Assembly: GCA_030762895.1 (NCBI GenBank)
Contig: CM061070.1
Location: 99,404,759 to 99,468,758, forward strand
Length of the DNA: 64,000 nt
Direction of reading: 5' to 3'
Origin: Sophora flavescens
Lineage: Eukaryota > Streptophyta > Magnoliopsida > Fabales > Fabaceae
The notes beneath the pieces are model-generated. The model made no database searches. It was not told the DNA's origin and worked only from the letters and a program-made list of their open reading frames with translations. The translations under genes were made by a program, and so were the position numbers. How positions within the stretch are numbered: the first letter of the stretch is position 1; every line of letters begins with the position of its first letter. Below are positions 48,734 through 60,071 of this stretch, piece by piece.

Positions 48734-49235
48734 TGTACTGGCCGAAGATATAAGGTCGAGGATTGTCAACACGACCGAGCTCATTCTCGTAAGTGGGCCG
48801 TGACCCGAACTCCCATAAAGCCGAAGACCTGTTGATACACTTGACACCCGAGGATAACTACTCGGTCCTACTTCACAGTAGACCACAAATGAAGATATCT
48901 CGGCCCCGAGCTATCCAGTCACAACTGACTGGGTCGAATATCTCGTCGGTCCAAATATCTCTCCGTATAACTCGGAGCCTTATCCATATCAATTGTCTAA
49001 CTGCAAGAACGATCCGATCCTAACAAATAGGATCTCAGTAACCGTCTCACTCAAACGGTTGCACTGAAAATATCTATAAATAGGGGCTCAACCCCCTCAC
49101 TTAGAACTACGTTTGCTTTGATTCCCATTTGGATACGTAGGAGCAGAATCTCAATTCTGTCAAGCTAATTCCAAAACACTCCCACAAGATCTTCTCCGGC
49201 CGAGTATCTCCCTCCTGAGATATTTGGACGGAACA
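48734..49235 (+). mobile_element. 5' LTR of the Tat element (502 bp)
   Basis: Starts TGTACTGGCCGAAG and ends GGACGGAACA. TATA box TATAAATA at 49075-49082, followed by a leader that contains GATTCCCATTTGGATACGTA, shared with the LTR at 3976-4618. Confidence 0.75.
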
Positions 49236-49237
49236 TT

Positions 49238-49255
49238 TGGCGCCGTCTGTGGGAA
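49238..49255 (+). promoter_or_regulatory. Primer-binding site of the Tat element
   Basis: TGGCGCCGTCTGTGGGAA lies two bases after the LTR. The TGGCGCC start is the complement of a tRNA 3' end plus CCA. Which tRNA primes cannot be fixed by eye. Confidence 0.7.
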
Positions 49256-49284
49256 TCGAAGCAAATTTTCCCATACCACAAACA

Positions 49285-50540
49285 ATGGTGAGAACAAGGA
49301 GCGGAAATTGCAGGAGATAAGAGCCAGAGAATGCCAACAACGGGGATAATGGGGAACGATCCATAGACCCAACAATGATCACAGACAATCCCGTTATCCA
49401 AGAACTTCTCACGCAGATTGCCACGCTGAGAAGGGAGAATGAGGAGATTAGGCGGCAGAACAGCCGTCGCGAACAAGGACAGAGCAGAGAAAGGTCCGCC
49501 TCTTCTCCTCCCGAGAGAGAACGTCGGACAGCCGAGAATGAAGGATCCAGAAACATGCGCAGAGAAGGAGGCCCACAACTCCGGGCTTCTCATCATATGG
49601 ACCGAGCAGACGAAGAGGAATTTCCTAGGCAGGCCCCTGAACTTTCACTTCAGGCAAATAGGCCTAATGAAAGGACCGGCGTGGGAGGCCGAGATATCCC
49701 TTCACAAACGCCATCATGGAGGTTCCCCTACCAGCTAACTACAAACCAATAAGCATTGACAGGTATGATGGCACCTCGGACCCAGAGCGTCACTTAGATG
49801 CTTTCACCACTCAGATGCACCTCTTTACCGACGACGATGCTGTCATGTGTGAAGTCTTCCCAACTACTCTGAAAGATGCTGCGTTGAGCTGGTATACCCA
49901 GCTACCGCCAGCGTCAGTGGACTCCTTTGACACCTTCATGACTAAATTCAATGCTCAGTTTGCTACGAGCCGAGCTCATCAAAAAACCTCGGCTTCGTTG
50001 GTAAACTTTAGGCAGGAAAAGAATGAGTCCCTGCGTGATTTCATGGCCAGATTCAGCAAGGAGACTGTCCTTATCCGGAATCTCAGTGCCGATGTTGCAC
50101 TACACACCATCTTGACCGGGTTACGGCCTGGCCCTTTCGCTAGACACTTAGCTCGGAAGCCACCAACCAGTATGGATGAGTTGAGGAGAAAAGCTGCGGG
50201 ATTCATTAATATGGAGGAGATTGAGGAGTCTAAGAAAAGGGAGAGAACTGATGATTCTGAAAGAAGAGAAGGGAGAGAGAAGAGGAGGGCTGGAGGGGAT
50301 AAGCCGAAATTCAAAAGCACATCCGAGCATTTGCATAGGGGACCGAAGTATGAGCACTATACTCCCCTCAACACTAACTGAGCTCGGGTGTTTGAGGAAG
50401 CTTACAACGCGGAACTTTTGCAGCTCCCCAACCGCGGCCACACGCCCCAGAATGCTGATCGATAGAAACATTGTCGGTACCATCGTAATTACAGGCATAC
50501 CACCGAGGAGTGCTGGGTCCTGCGGGATAAGATTGAAGAG
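49285..50540 (+). pseudogene. gag of the Tat element, decayed
   Basis: The ATG at 49285 starts MVRTRSGN and meets TAA at 49318. The frame then continues as a charged, Arg/Glu-rich region (RRENEEIRRQNSRREQ) to about 49690, where it shifts. The capsid-like Retrotrans_gag region follows (49700-50200): SIDRYDGTSDPERHL, LKDAALSWYTQLPP, NESLRDFMARF, LTGLRPGPFARHL. A basic stretch leads to TGA at 50379 and TAG at 50463. Next to the TAG is the knuckle-like CRYHRNYRHTTEECW typical of Tat gag. Gag would build the virus-like particle; this copy cannot. Confidence 0.8.
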
Positions 50541-52943
50541 TTGGTCCAAGATGGCCATATCAATAATTTTGTTCGGAGAAATCACAACAATGGCGAGGGG
50601 CGTGGCAGAAATAGAAGAAGAGGAGGTGACCAAAGCCCGAGAAGGGGCAGCGGTCGACAAAATAATGAAAGAACAGAGACCAGGGAAGGCCAGAATGAAA
50701 GGCGGGAGGAGGATAATGTGGTCCGAGGTGTGATAAACACTATATCAGGTGGATTTGCAGGGGAAGGAACAACAAGTTCAGCTCGGAGAAAGCACCTGCG
50801 GGCTATTCGGGCTGTCAACTCGGTATCCGGCAAACCCCCGAGGGTTTCCCCACCGATTATCTTTTCTGACGAAGACTTTTTGGGGGTGGATCCTAATCAG
50901 GACGACCCTATGGTAATCACAGTACAGTTGGCCAACTTCTCGGTCAAGAGAACCCTCGTCGACCAGGGGAGCTCGGCGGATATTTTATATTATTCAACGT
51001 TTCAAAAGCTCGGGATCCCAGAGAAATCTATTCAGCCATACGACAGTAAGCTCGTCGGCTTTGCAGGGGAACAGGTGGATACACGAGGATACATTGACCT
51101 CCTAACTACTTTTGGGGATGGCAAAGCATCCAAGACTATCATGGTCAGATACGTGTTGGTTAATGCAGAAACATCGTACAATATCCTGATCGGAAGACCA
51201 TCTTTAAACGAGTTAGGAGCTGTGGTCTCTACTCCCCACCTCACAATGAAGTTCCCCTCCAACTCGGGAGACATAGTTGCTGTCCGGGCTGATCAGAAAA
51301 TGGCCAGACAGTGCTATGCTGATAGTTTGCCTGTAAGCAAACTCAAACCTACACCTGCAGAAACACTAGACAGGGGAAAAGACAAGTCTGTCAATTCTGT
51401 TAACTCTGTTGAACTGGACCCGAGAATGGACAAGCAGGAACAACGACCACAACCCATTGAGGAGTTAGAAAAGTTCCAGCTCGGTTCACAGCCCGACCAG
51501 TGCACCAAGCTCGGCGGTCAACTTGAGCCGAATTTAAAAAATAAAATAAAGGAAGTGCTTCGCAGCAACGCTGACTTATTCGCCTGGACCACGTCAGACA
51601 TATCGGGAATTGATCCCGACTTCTTGTGCCACAAACTGACAATTTGTCCCGAGGCGAAACTAGTAGCCCAAAGGAAAATGAGACTTGGTGAGGAGAGGAG
51701 AAAGGTTGTGGAAGAGGAAACAGCGAAGTTGGTCAAGGCCAACTTTATTCGAGAAGTAGAATACACTACCTGGCTGGCCAATGTTGTTCTAGTCAAAAAA
51801 GCAAATGGCAAGTGGCGCATGTGCACCGATTACACAGATTTGAATAAAGCTTGCCCAAAGGATTCCTATCCTTTGCCGAGTATTGATAGACTGGTGGATG
51901 GAGCCTCCGGATACAGAATTTTGAGTTTTTTGGATGCATACTCGGGGTACAATCAGATCCGAATGTATCCCCCAGATGAGGAGAAAACAGCTTTCATAAC
52001 TGAAGGCTCGAATTACTGTTACAGGGTAATGCCATTTGGACTGAAAAATGCTGGAGCTACATACCAAAGGCTCATGGACAGGGTGTTCGAAAAACAAATT
52101 GGAAAGACTATGGAGGTTTATGTGGATGACATGGTCGTAAAATCCGATGACCCCAACAACCACCCGAAAGATTTGGAGGAAATTTTTCAGCAGCTGAGAA
52201 GGTATAATATGAGGTTGAATCCGGAAAAGTGTGTTTTCGGTGTTCAGGGTGGAAAGTTCCTCGGTTTTATGTTGACACACCGGGGAATTGAAGCGAATCC
52301 TGATAAATACCGGGCTGTGATTGAGATGCGAAGCCCACAAAATATTAAAGAAGTATAAAGACTTTCAGGGCGGCTGGCATCATTATCTCGGTTTCTCCCT
52401 AGATCTGCAGAGAAAGCTCGGCCTATCTTCAGATTATTGAAGAGGCCTCAAACCTTCACGTGGACCGAGGAGTGTGAGAAGGCCTTCATCGATTTCAAGG
52501 CCTTTTTGTCTGCACCACCGATATTAACTCGACCCATCCCTGGCAAAGAGTTGTACTTATACCTGTCAGCCACCGAGCATGCCATCAGTGCGGTCATTGT
52601 ACAAACAGTAGAGAAAGTTCAAATGCCGGTGTACTTCATCAGCAAGGTTCTTCATGATGCCGAAACCCGGTACCAAGTCATAGAAAAGCTGGTTTTGGCC
52701 CTGGTAACTGCAGCTCGGCGGTTGCGTCCGTATTTCCAAAGTCATCAGGTGATTGTCAAAACCGATCACCCGATTAAGCAGATTCTCAAAAAGCCCGAGT
52801 TGGCAGGCCGCATGATTGCTTGGTCGGTAGAGTTATCCGAGTTCGGCCTGAAATACGAGTTGAGAGGTCCTCTGAAAGCTCAATGTCTCTCCGACTTCGT
52901 AGCCGAGCTCAATCCGCAGCCGATAACCGAGGATATCTGGTGA
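50541..52943 (+). pseudogene. Tat pol: protease, reverse transcriptase and RNase H, with a stop
   Basis: The open part carries an aspartic protease (LVDQGSSADILYYS, catalytic Asp codon at 50961; YNILIGRPSLN) and reverse transcriptase (WRMCTDYTDLNKACPKDSYP, FLDAYSGYNQI, MPFGLKNAGATYQRLMD, YVDDMVVKS with the YVDD box at 52119). TAA at 52356 interrupts just after the RT thumb (NIKEV). The same frame continues with RLSGRLASLSRF and RNase H (FIDFKAFLSAPPIL, LYLYLSATEHAISAV, RYQVIEKLVLALVTAARRL) to a frameshift near 52940. Apart from these lesions the domains look complete. Confidence 0.88.
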
Positions 52944-53611
52944 ATTTGTATGTGGATGGATCCTCGAATGTTAGGGGCAGTGGAGCTGGGGTGATACTTG
53001 AAGGCCCGGGAGAGCTGATCCTAGAACAATCACTAAAGTTTGAATTCAAAACCTCAAACAACCAAGCCGAATATGAAGCCTTGATAGCGGGGTTAACGTT
53101 GGCAAAGGAAATGGGGGCAAAGGCTGTTAGATGCCGGAGTGATTCACAGCTAGTCACAGGGCAAATATCTGGAGGGTATCAAACGAAAGAGCCTCAGCTT
53201 ACCAGGTATTTATGCAAAGTGAATCAATTAATTTCCAGCTTTGAGAAATTCGCTATTGAGCACATTCCCCGAGAAGAAAACACTCGGGCCGACCTGCTGT
53301 CCAAATTAGCTAGTACAAAGAAGCCGGGCCACCATAGAACAGTTATTCAAGAAACCCTAAATGAACCGAGTGTCACGTTTGGGGAGGTGATGGCCAACAA
53401 ACCGGTTGACCGAGAATGGATGACCCCCATATGGGAGTATTTATCCTCAGAAACTCTGCCCCCAGATCACGTTGAGGCCAGGAAGATCAGGCTCAGAGCA
53501 AGTCACTTTGCTATTGTTTCCGGAGAATTGTTTAAACGAGGATTCTCGGTACTGTTGCTAAAATGTCTGACAAAGGCACAGTCAAAATACGTCGTGGAAG
53601 AGGTTCACTGA
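52944..53611 (+). pseudogene. Tat pol: second RNase-H-like domain and linker
   Basis: Read in a frame different from the upstream part: LYVDGSSNVRGSGAGVILEG, NNQAEYEALIAGLTLAKEMG, RCRSDSQLVTGQISG and IEHIPREENTRADLLSKLAS, with the Asp-Glu-Asp-Asp residues of an RNase H. A second RNase H after the usual one is a Tat/Ogre feature. The stretch ends at TGA 53609, inside the integrase zinc-binding start (the HxxxC context before and after the stop). Confidence 0.8.
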
Positions 53612-54652
53612 GGAATCTGCAGTTTTCACTGTGGGGGCAGATCAATGGCCTCCAAGGTAGTCCGAGCAGGGTACTATTGGCCTACCATCCGAGCAGATTG
53701 CATTGAGTGGACGAAGCAATGTGATGAGTGCCAAAGATTTTCCAATGTAAGTCGTACCCCTCCCGAAGGACTTCACACATTAAACTCGCCTTGGCCTTTT
53801 GCTATGTGGGGAATGGATATACTGGGGCCATTCCTTGTGGCCAAAGGTCAAGTCAAATTTCTCCTGGTAGCAGTGGACTACTTTACAAAATGGATTGAAG
53901 CAGAGCCTTTGGCAAAAATTACCGCTGAGAAGGTACAAAAGTTTGTGTGGAAAAGCCTCATATGTAGGCAAGGAATTCCCTTTGCAATCGTCACAGACAA
54001 CGGAAGACAGTTTATAGATAAGACATTGCGAGAATTCTATGCCAACCTCGGTGTTAAACACCACGTCACGTCGGTTGAACATCCCCAGACCAATGGGCAA
54101 GCCGAGGCAGCCAACAAGGTTATTCTCGGAGAACTGAAGAAGAGAATGGGAAAATCCAAAGGAGCTTGGGCAGAAGAGTTGCCCAGTATCCTCTGGGCCT
54201 ACCACTGCACGCCTCAATCCACTACTCAAGAAACACCCTTCAGGCTGACATATGGAACAGACGCCATGATCCCAGTGGAGGTTGGTGAGCCGTCTTTCCG
54301 ACGTATGCAACATGAGCAGAATGATAATGAAAGCAACTTAAGGGTCGAACTTGACTTGGTAGAGGAAATCAGGGAGGAGGCTAAGATCAGGGAGGAAGCT
54401 TGCAAACAGAGAGCAACTAGGAGGTATAATTCAAAATTGAAACCGAGGAGTTTCCTGCGTGGAGACTTGGTGCTGAGAATAAAAAGAGAAGCAAGGAAGG
54501 ATCACACGGAAGGCAAGCTGGCAGCAAACTGGGGAGGACCATTCCGGGTGGTAGAAAACTTGGGAAACGGAGCATATAGGTTAGAAGAATTGTCCGGGAA
54601 GCCTATCCCGAGGACTTGGAATGCTTCGCATTTAAAATTTTATTATAGTTGA
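53612..54652 (+). pseudogene. Tat pol: integrase
   Basis: After TGA at 53609 the same frame continues through the zinc-binding motif (FHCGG, then CDECQRF), the catalytic core (MWGMDILGPF with Asp; VTDNGRQFIDK with Asp; EHPQTNGQAEAANKVILGEL with Glu) and the C-terminal GNGAYRLEEL region, ending HLKFYYS and TGA at 54652. All three catalytic acids are seen. With the separate lesions upstream, it could not be made from one polyprotein here. Confidence 0.85.
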
Positions 54653-54840
54653 TGTATATAGTCAGGTGATGTACTCTTTTTCCTACCTCGGTATTTTGTC
54701 CCAAAAAAGGGTTTTGACCGAGAAGGTTTTAACGAGGCACACTGTAGACTTCCTTTTTTATCCAATAAAAGAATTTATTGTGGACATTGTTCTGCTTTCT
54801 TAATATGCCGATGTATTTATTCCGCTAAAATGAAACCTGA

Positions 54841-55440
54841 TGACCGAGTTCGAGCCAATTAAATTGTTAAAGGCCAAGTTTGAGCCTGAAGGCCGAGTAC
54901 GAGCCATTAAATTTTTAAGGCCAAGTTTGAGCCTGAAGCCCGAGTACGAGCCATTAAGTGTTTAAGGCCAAGTTTGAGCCTGAAGACCGAGTACGAGCCA
55001 TTAAATTTTTAAGGCCAAGTTTGAGCCTGAAGGCCGAGTACGAGCCATTAAGTGTTTAAGGCCAAGTTTGAGCCTGAAGGCCTAGTTCGAGCCAATAAAA
55101 TTGTTTAAGGCCAAGTTTGAGCCTGAAGGCCGAGTACGAGCCATTAAGTGTTTAAGGCCAAGTTTGAGCCTGAAGGCCGAGTTCGAGCCAATAAATTTGT
55201 TTAAGGCCAAGTTTGAGCCTCAAGACCGAGTACGAGCCATTAAGTTTTTAAGGCCAAGTCTGAGCCTAAAGGCCGAGTTCGAGCCAATAAAATTATTTAA
55301 GGCCAAGTCTGAGCCTGAAGGTCGAGTACGAGCCATTAAGTGTTTAAGGCCAAGTCTGAGCCTGAAGGCCGAGTTCGAGCCGTTTAAAATTATTCAAGGC
55401 CAAGTTTGAGCCTAAAGGACGAGTTCGAGCATTTGAAATT
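54841..55440. repeat. About twelve tandem copies of a 45-49-bp unit
   Basis: GGCCAAGTTTGAGCCTGAAG (or a near variant) recurs at about 54872, 54920, 54966, 55012, 55060, 55109, 55156, 55205, 55251, 55300, 55348 and 55397, alternating GAGTACGAGCC and GAGTTCGAGCC. Short open frames here are made by the repeat. Its place, between pol and the antisense gene, matches the array at 2741-3531 in the related element. Confidence 0.85.
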
Positions 55441-56458
55441 ATTTAAGTAAAGTAGAATACGAGCAGTAAGAAAAACAAAACTTTGATCCAAAGGGCGAGT
55501 TCGAGCCATTAAAATTTTTCAATAAAACCGAGTACAATGCCAAAGGTAAAAACAAGGTACGAGTCGAGTACTAGAAAGTACTACGACTTACATAAAGAGC
55601 TGAAATTGAAAATAAGGCCCGCCCGGCTTGCCAGTAGTCCCCCCAATTAGGTCAGGAGCAAGATCAGGTGTCCAGTAGTCCCCCCAATCGGACACCATGG
55701 CTTTCCCTCAAGGGGGAAAGTAATCACTTCCCCCTGCGAAAGCTGGACGATGAGGTGCTCGGCCCGCTCAGAGAGTAGACGGCCTCTACCCCTTTCTCGA
55801 CGCCCGAAGACTGCCATTCTCCCAGTTAACATCCTTCTTGGAGGATTGACTTGTAAAAGGAATTCTGGATCCCATCTCCCACTTACATCCTTTTTGGCAG
55901 CTATGAAACTCAAAAAAGGATGTTAACTGGGAGAGGGGAGCGTAAACCCCTAACACTATCATAGAACCACTTGAGTTGAAGGAAGACGAATTTGGCTGGT
56001 GGGAAAGAATGAAGAATGAATAAGTGGAGCAGTGAAACAACCCTATTTATAAGGGGTGAGAGGCGTTGGAAAGGAAGAAATATGCGCTGGGAAAAGGTTT
56101 GTTGGAAAAAAAATCTCGAAACTCAGCAAAAAGCAGTAATTGCATGAACCCACTGCGGTTTCCAAAGCATATAATGCGTGACTGCATGCGTAAGGCGTGA
56201 ATCATGTGTTTCACGTGTGACAACTACCGTCCGTTTTTGATACGGACGGTAGAATACCTCGGTCTTAACCGAGGATTTGTTTAAACAAGCCGAACACAAA
56301 GTCGAAAGATAAAAAATACTTCAAAGGGTATCTCGGCCAAACAAGAGGCTACAAGATGAACAGAAAGTCATCAAAATGGTAACAGAGTTTTCATTAAGTA
56401 AAACAAAGTTACAAGGGCACAAGCCCATTACAAGGGATGAAGAAAACAAAAAACTAAG
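55441..56458. promoter_or_regulatory. Non-coding region between the repeats and the antisense ORF, with hairpins and a TATA box
   Basis: Three things stand out. A 19-bp perfect inverted repeat (55818-55836 and 55916-55934; TCTCCCAGTTAACATCCTT and its complement) encloses about 80 bp. TATAAATA is read on the minus strand at 56051-56044, followed by a CT-rich leader-like stretch. An 11-bp hairpin (CTACCGTCCGT at 56224-56234, complement at 56242-56252) has a 7-base loop. Together they look like a promoter for leftward transcription, but its product is unclear. Confidence 0.4.
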
Positions 56459-58457
56459 TTACTCGTCCCTGTGACTCTCCTCGGCCTCAATATGATCCTC
56501 GGGGGAATCTTCAGCCCCTTCCACCTCCTCCTCCTCTTCGGGAATTATGGGAACAAGTTCCCCGTTCAACACCTCTTTATTCACATCTACTCCCGAAAGA
56601 TCAACCCCCGGGGCAAGAACCTCAACTTGAGCAATGGCCTTGTCAAAACCTTTCCGATGCTCGACGATAATGCAGTTAGTGGCCTCTTTTACATCCTCCT
56701 GGAGCTCCATCCTGGCCTTGGTCTCGGCCTCCAAGGCAGCTTTAAGTTGCTCAATTTCAGCTTGAGCCTTCTTAAGCTCCTTTTCAGCGCGAGCTCTACC
56801 TTCTTCAGTCCGAGCTTTACTTTCCTCAGCAAATTTTGCTTTGGTGTTAAGATCGGAGTTCTGGCCATTCAGCTCGGTAATGGTAGTACTCAGGAGATTA
56901 TTAGCCTTGGCCAGCTCGTCACGCTCCGTGGAGGTCCGGGTAAAATCCCCCTTCAGCTTCTCAATAGAAGAAAATTCAGCTTCCAGCTGCCGAGATTTCC
57001 TCTCGGTCTCTACCAAATCTCGACTGCAAAAGCGGGCTAGAGCGGCAGCTCGGATGCAGTAGGCCGAGAGGGCCTCCATGCTAGACTGAGCCCCTTGTTG
57101 CCTAATTAGCCGGAGATCAGCGGGCTTTAGGAAGTTCAAGTCGAAAGAAGGAAAGGGGTTGAAGTCTTCGCCCCAGAGGGACGAGGTCCCCGCTTTTAAG
57201 GAAGTGTTGTACCACTTCACCTCGGTGGGAGGAGGGTTTTGTTCTTCTCGCCCCGCGGTTCCCGTCTCGTGAGTAGTAGGGTGCGAGGGACTTGTGCGAG
57301 GAGGAGAAGAATCCTCGGTGTCAACTACCACTTCTACCCTATTTCTTTTTTGAGGGGCAGATGATGAAGCCCCCTTCGCATAGGCCTTGGCGGGGGCCGG
57401 AGGAGGTCTTTTCTTCTTCTTCTCGGTCGAGGAGGGACCCTGACCCTCTTTTGCAGCCGCCTTCAAAAGCTTGGAGAAGTCAAATTTCCCCATAATGACT
57501 GCCAAAAAGAAAAGTTGTTAGTACAGGAACACATGCAGAAAAAGATTCAAAAACTAAAATGTCGAACACTTACTTTTTAAGTCAGTTCTCGGGGTAGATG
57601 AGAAGGGGAGTTTCAGGAGACGGCCACAATGGAGAGGCCGAGGAAGTTTTTCTAATGTATCTATATCTCGCCTATCCTCGGCGGGAAGGGATTGGTATTC
57701 GAAGCCGACGAACTTGGTGGGAGATGATTGCCAGTAGAAAGGAAACTTGGCGCACCTATTTTCGTCAAAGAAATGGGAAGAATGAGAGCCCGAGGGGCAA
57801 AATCGGAAGAAGCCGACTTTGAAATCTTTATACGACGATGTGTATAAACTAATCAGTCCTCTTCGGTTCAGCTCGTTAAGGGAAATCCATCCCGTTTTCT
57901 CACCAAACCTTGTTTGGTAAAAATACAAAAATTTTGGAATGGTGGGCTCCATCCCGAGGTATTTACATAGAATCTGAAAGCCTTTCATAAAAGCCCAACT
58001 GTTGGGATGAAGCTGAGTGGGTGCGACATTCATGGTTCTCAGATCGTCACACTCGAACTCAGTAAAAGGAAGAGAGACGCGCAGCTGGGCAAATAGCGTC
58101 TTGTATATATAGGTGAAAGGGGGCTCGGAAGGACGAGCCCTGAGAAAGACGCACTCGGTACCCGAGCAAGGGGAACACATAAACTCGGATTCGTCTCCCG
58201 ACGCCGAGATATTAATCTGGGACCGAAGTTGTGCAATTGAATCCGAAGTCTGAAAGTCAGAGAAAAATGTCCCAACCTCGCCTTTAACCCAGGTATACCC
58301 AGGAAGGGTAATATCGGGAACAGGGTCTTTTGGAACCCTTAGGCGTTGTTTGCGAACGGGGGGTTTGGAAACTTGGGGAGAGGGAGAGCCGGACTTAGAA
58401 GAATCGGACCCAGAGGAGTCAGACCCAGGGGAAGATGACCCGGAGGAGGACGGTTCC
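56459..58457 (-). CDS. Antisense ORF of the Tat element (gypsy-type transposon domain), 5' end cut by an insertion
   Basis: Two exons on the minus strand: from the insertion point at 58457 to 57574, and 57498 to 56459, joined by a 75-bp GT-AG intron that keeps the frame. The first exon has a Ser/Gly/Asp-rich N-terminal part, then LHPNSWAFMKGFQILCKYLG, FGEKTGWISLNELN and DFKVGFFRFCPSG, characteristic of the Pfam family Putative gypsy type transposon (PF04195). The second begins IIMGKFDFSKLLKAAAKEGQ, has a long Lys/Glu/Ala-rich coiled coil (EELKKAQAEIEQLKAALEAE region) and ends in an acidic tail. No stop is found in the visible 640 codons. The start codon lies beyond the nested element. The function of these antisense proteins is unknown. 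Confidence 0.75.
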
Positions 58458-59956
58458 TGATGAGCCTCTGTTTGACTGGTTTTATAACTAGTAAAGACCT
58501 TGGCTTTGTGTTTATTTTATATCATTTTCACCCAAATTAGACTTGATTGTCCTTAAGTAAGATTTTGAGTCTGTAAAGTGTTTTTAGGTTAATTTAGTTG
58601 ATTTAGAGTTAAATAAAGTACATATGTTATTTTCTTATTTTCAGGTTAATAAAAAGGAAATAATTCCGGTTCGCCCCGCGAAGGATATCTCGCGTCGCGA
58701 GTCACCCAGTCCTGAAAAGTCAGAGATGATCACGGTTTACCCGTGTTGAAGATCACGGCTGTGGCAGTTTTGAAGTTGAAGCGTTCGCCTTGCGAGCATC
58801 CATTCGCCTCGCGAGCTTGGAAGTCAGAATGTATCACGGCCTGCCCGTGATAAGCATCATGGCCGTGACGCGCGACCCTCTTATAAAAACAGAAACGCAG
58901 AAGTCAGAACATAATTGCTGTCACTGGAACCTGAACTGGTCATGAAGATTGGGCCATAACTTGGGCTGTAGATGTTGGTTGGAACTGAAACCGGTGGCAA
59001 ATGAAAGATCAAACAAAGAGATTTAACTCTCATGAAGACCATTATTCCAAACAGAGCCGTTTTGAAGGGCTTTAATCCATGTGAAGTCAGAGGCGTTTCA
59101 GCTGCCCTATGAGTTGAATATGGACATAACTCCCTCATCTTAATTCATAATTAAGCAAATCAAGTGGCTTTGGAAAGCTAAGAGGCAGAGGTTGAAGTTA
59201 ATAAAAGGATCATTCAGATATTGAGAGAGGAGTTAGTCATAGTTAGTCAGAGAGTTAGCCAGTTTTGGCTAGTCTTTGATAGTCAGTAGTAGTAGTTTAT
59301 TTTCCTTCCTTTTCTTTTATGTTTATTTTTGTAATGGAGAATTAGTCTCCTAGATTAATCTACTGGGATTGGTTTCCATTTACATTTGAGGTTCTATAAT
59401 TCCTGTTTTGTATGCTTTTCTCTTTTCAATGCAATGCTATATGTTTCTGTTTGTTATTTTAGGAATGTATAGTGTTGTATTGATTCATTTCGGTGATGCC
59501 ATGTTCTTATACTTAATCGCGTTTGTTATTTCGCGTGTGTTCATTCATGTTCGTTTGTTCATGAGGGCTTAACCCCGTTTGTTATTTCAGGAATAGGAAC
59601 ATGCATCCGTAGTTGTGATTGCGTTGTTAATTGTTTCTACAACCGGGAGGGGATTAGAATCCGCTTAGGGCTTGGATTTATTTGAACCAATGATAGTGGG
59701 AAACCAAGAATAGTAGGTTAATCGTCTTTAGTTTATTTGATAATATTTTAACTGCTTGTTTTCTTACTCTGTTTTTATTTTGTTTTCTTTATTTTATTTC
59801 AATTTCTCAAAACCCCCCAAAAACTAACTTTTGATTTTCTGTTAATAATAACAACACTAAAGAGTCCTTGAGAGACGATACTCGAGTTGTCGCTTCCCTA
59901 TCTGCATTAATTTTGTAAACGCTCGTTCTTTTTGGCGCGTGGCGACAGCGCGGTCA
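58458..59956 (+). mobile_element. 5' LTR of the gag-only element (about 1.5 kb)
   Basis: Starts TGATGAGCCTCTG and ends close to GCGCGGTCA. TATA box TATAAAA at 58882-58888. It contains an 8-bp hairpin (TATCACGG at 58832-58839, CCGTGATA at 58845-58852). Reading it against the 3' LTR by eye, I count about 20 substitutions over some 1150 bp. Confidence 0.8.
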
Positions 59957-59961
59957 AAAAT

Positions 59962-59979
59962 TGGCGCCGTTGCCGGGGA
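59962..59979 (+). promoter_or_regulatory. Primer-binding site, tRNA-Asp type
   Basis: TGGCGCCGTTGCCGGGGA is the complement of the 3' end of plant tRNA-Asp, the usual primer of many Gypsy elements. It starts about five bases after the LTR. Confidence 0.8.
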
Positions 59980-60071
59980 CTCTTGTTTGTTGTTATTAGC
60001 AGAAAATTAAAAAAAAAAAATTTGCTAATTAGTTTTGTCTGCTTTGTCTGGTTGTGAATTTTAGCACCCCC

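Larger units (their letters stand above)
48734..58457 (+). mobile_element. Ty3/Gypsy retrotransposon, Tat lineage, interrupted at 58458
   Basis: The order is 5' LTR, primer-binding site, gag, protease, reverse transcriptase, RNase H, a second RNase-H-like domain, integrase (54652), tandem repeats, then a long antisense ORF. A second RNase H and an antisense ORF between pol and the 3' LTR are hallmarks of the Tat lineage (Grande, Retand and relatives). The remaining antisense ORF and the 3' LTR are expected beyond the nested element, outside the window. The sense genes are decayed. Confidence 0.85.

Noticed and set aside
49107..49596. Overlapping minus-strand frames of about 145 aa
   Set aside because: They lie opposite the LTR and gag start; no domain, and overlap with a clear retroelement.
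53780..54313. 177-aa minus-strand frame
   Set aside because: Shadow of the integrase coding strand.
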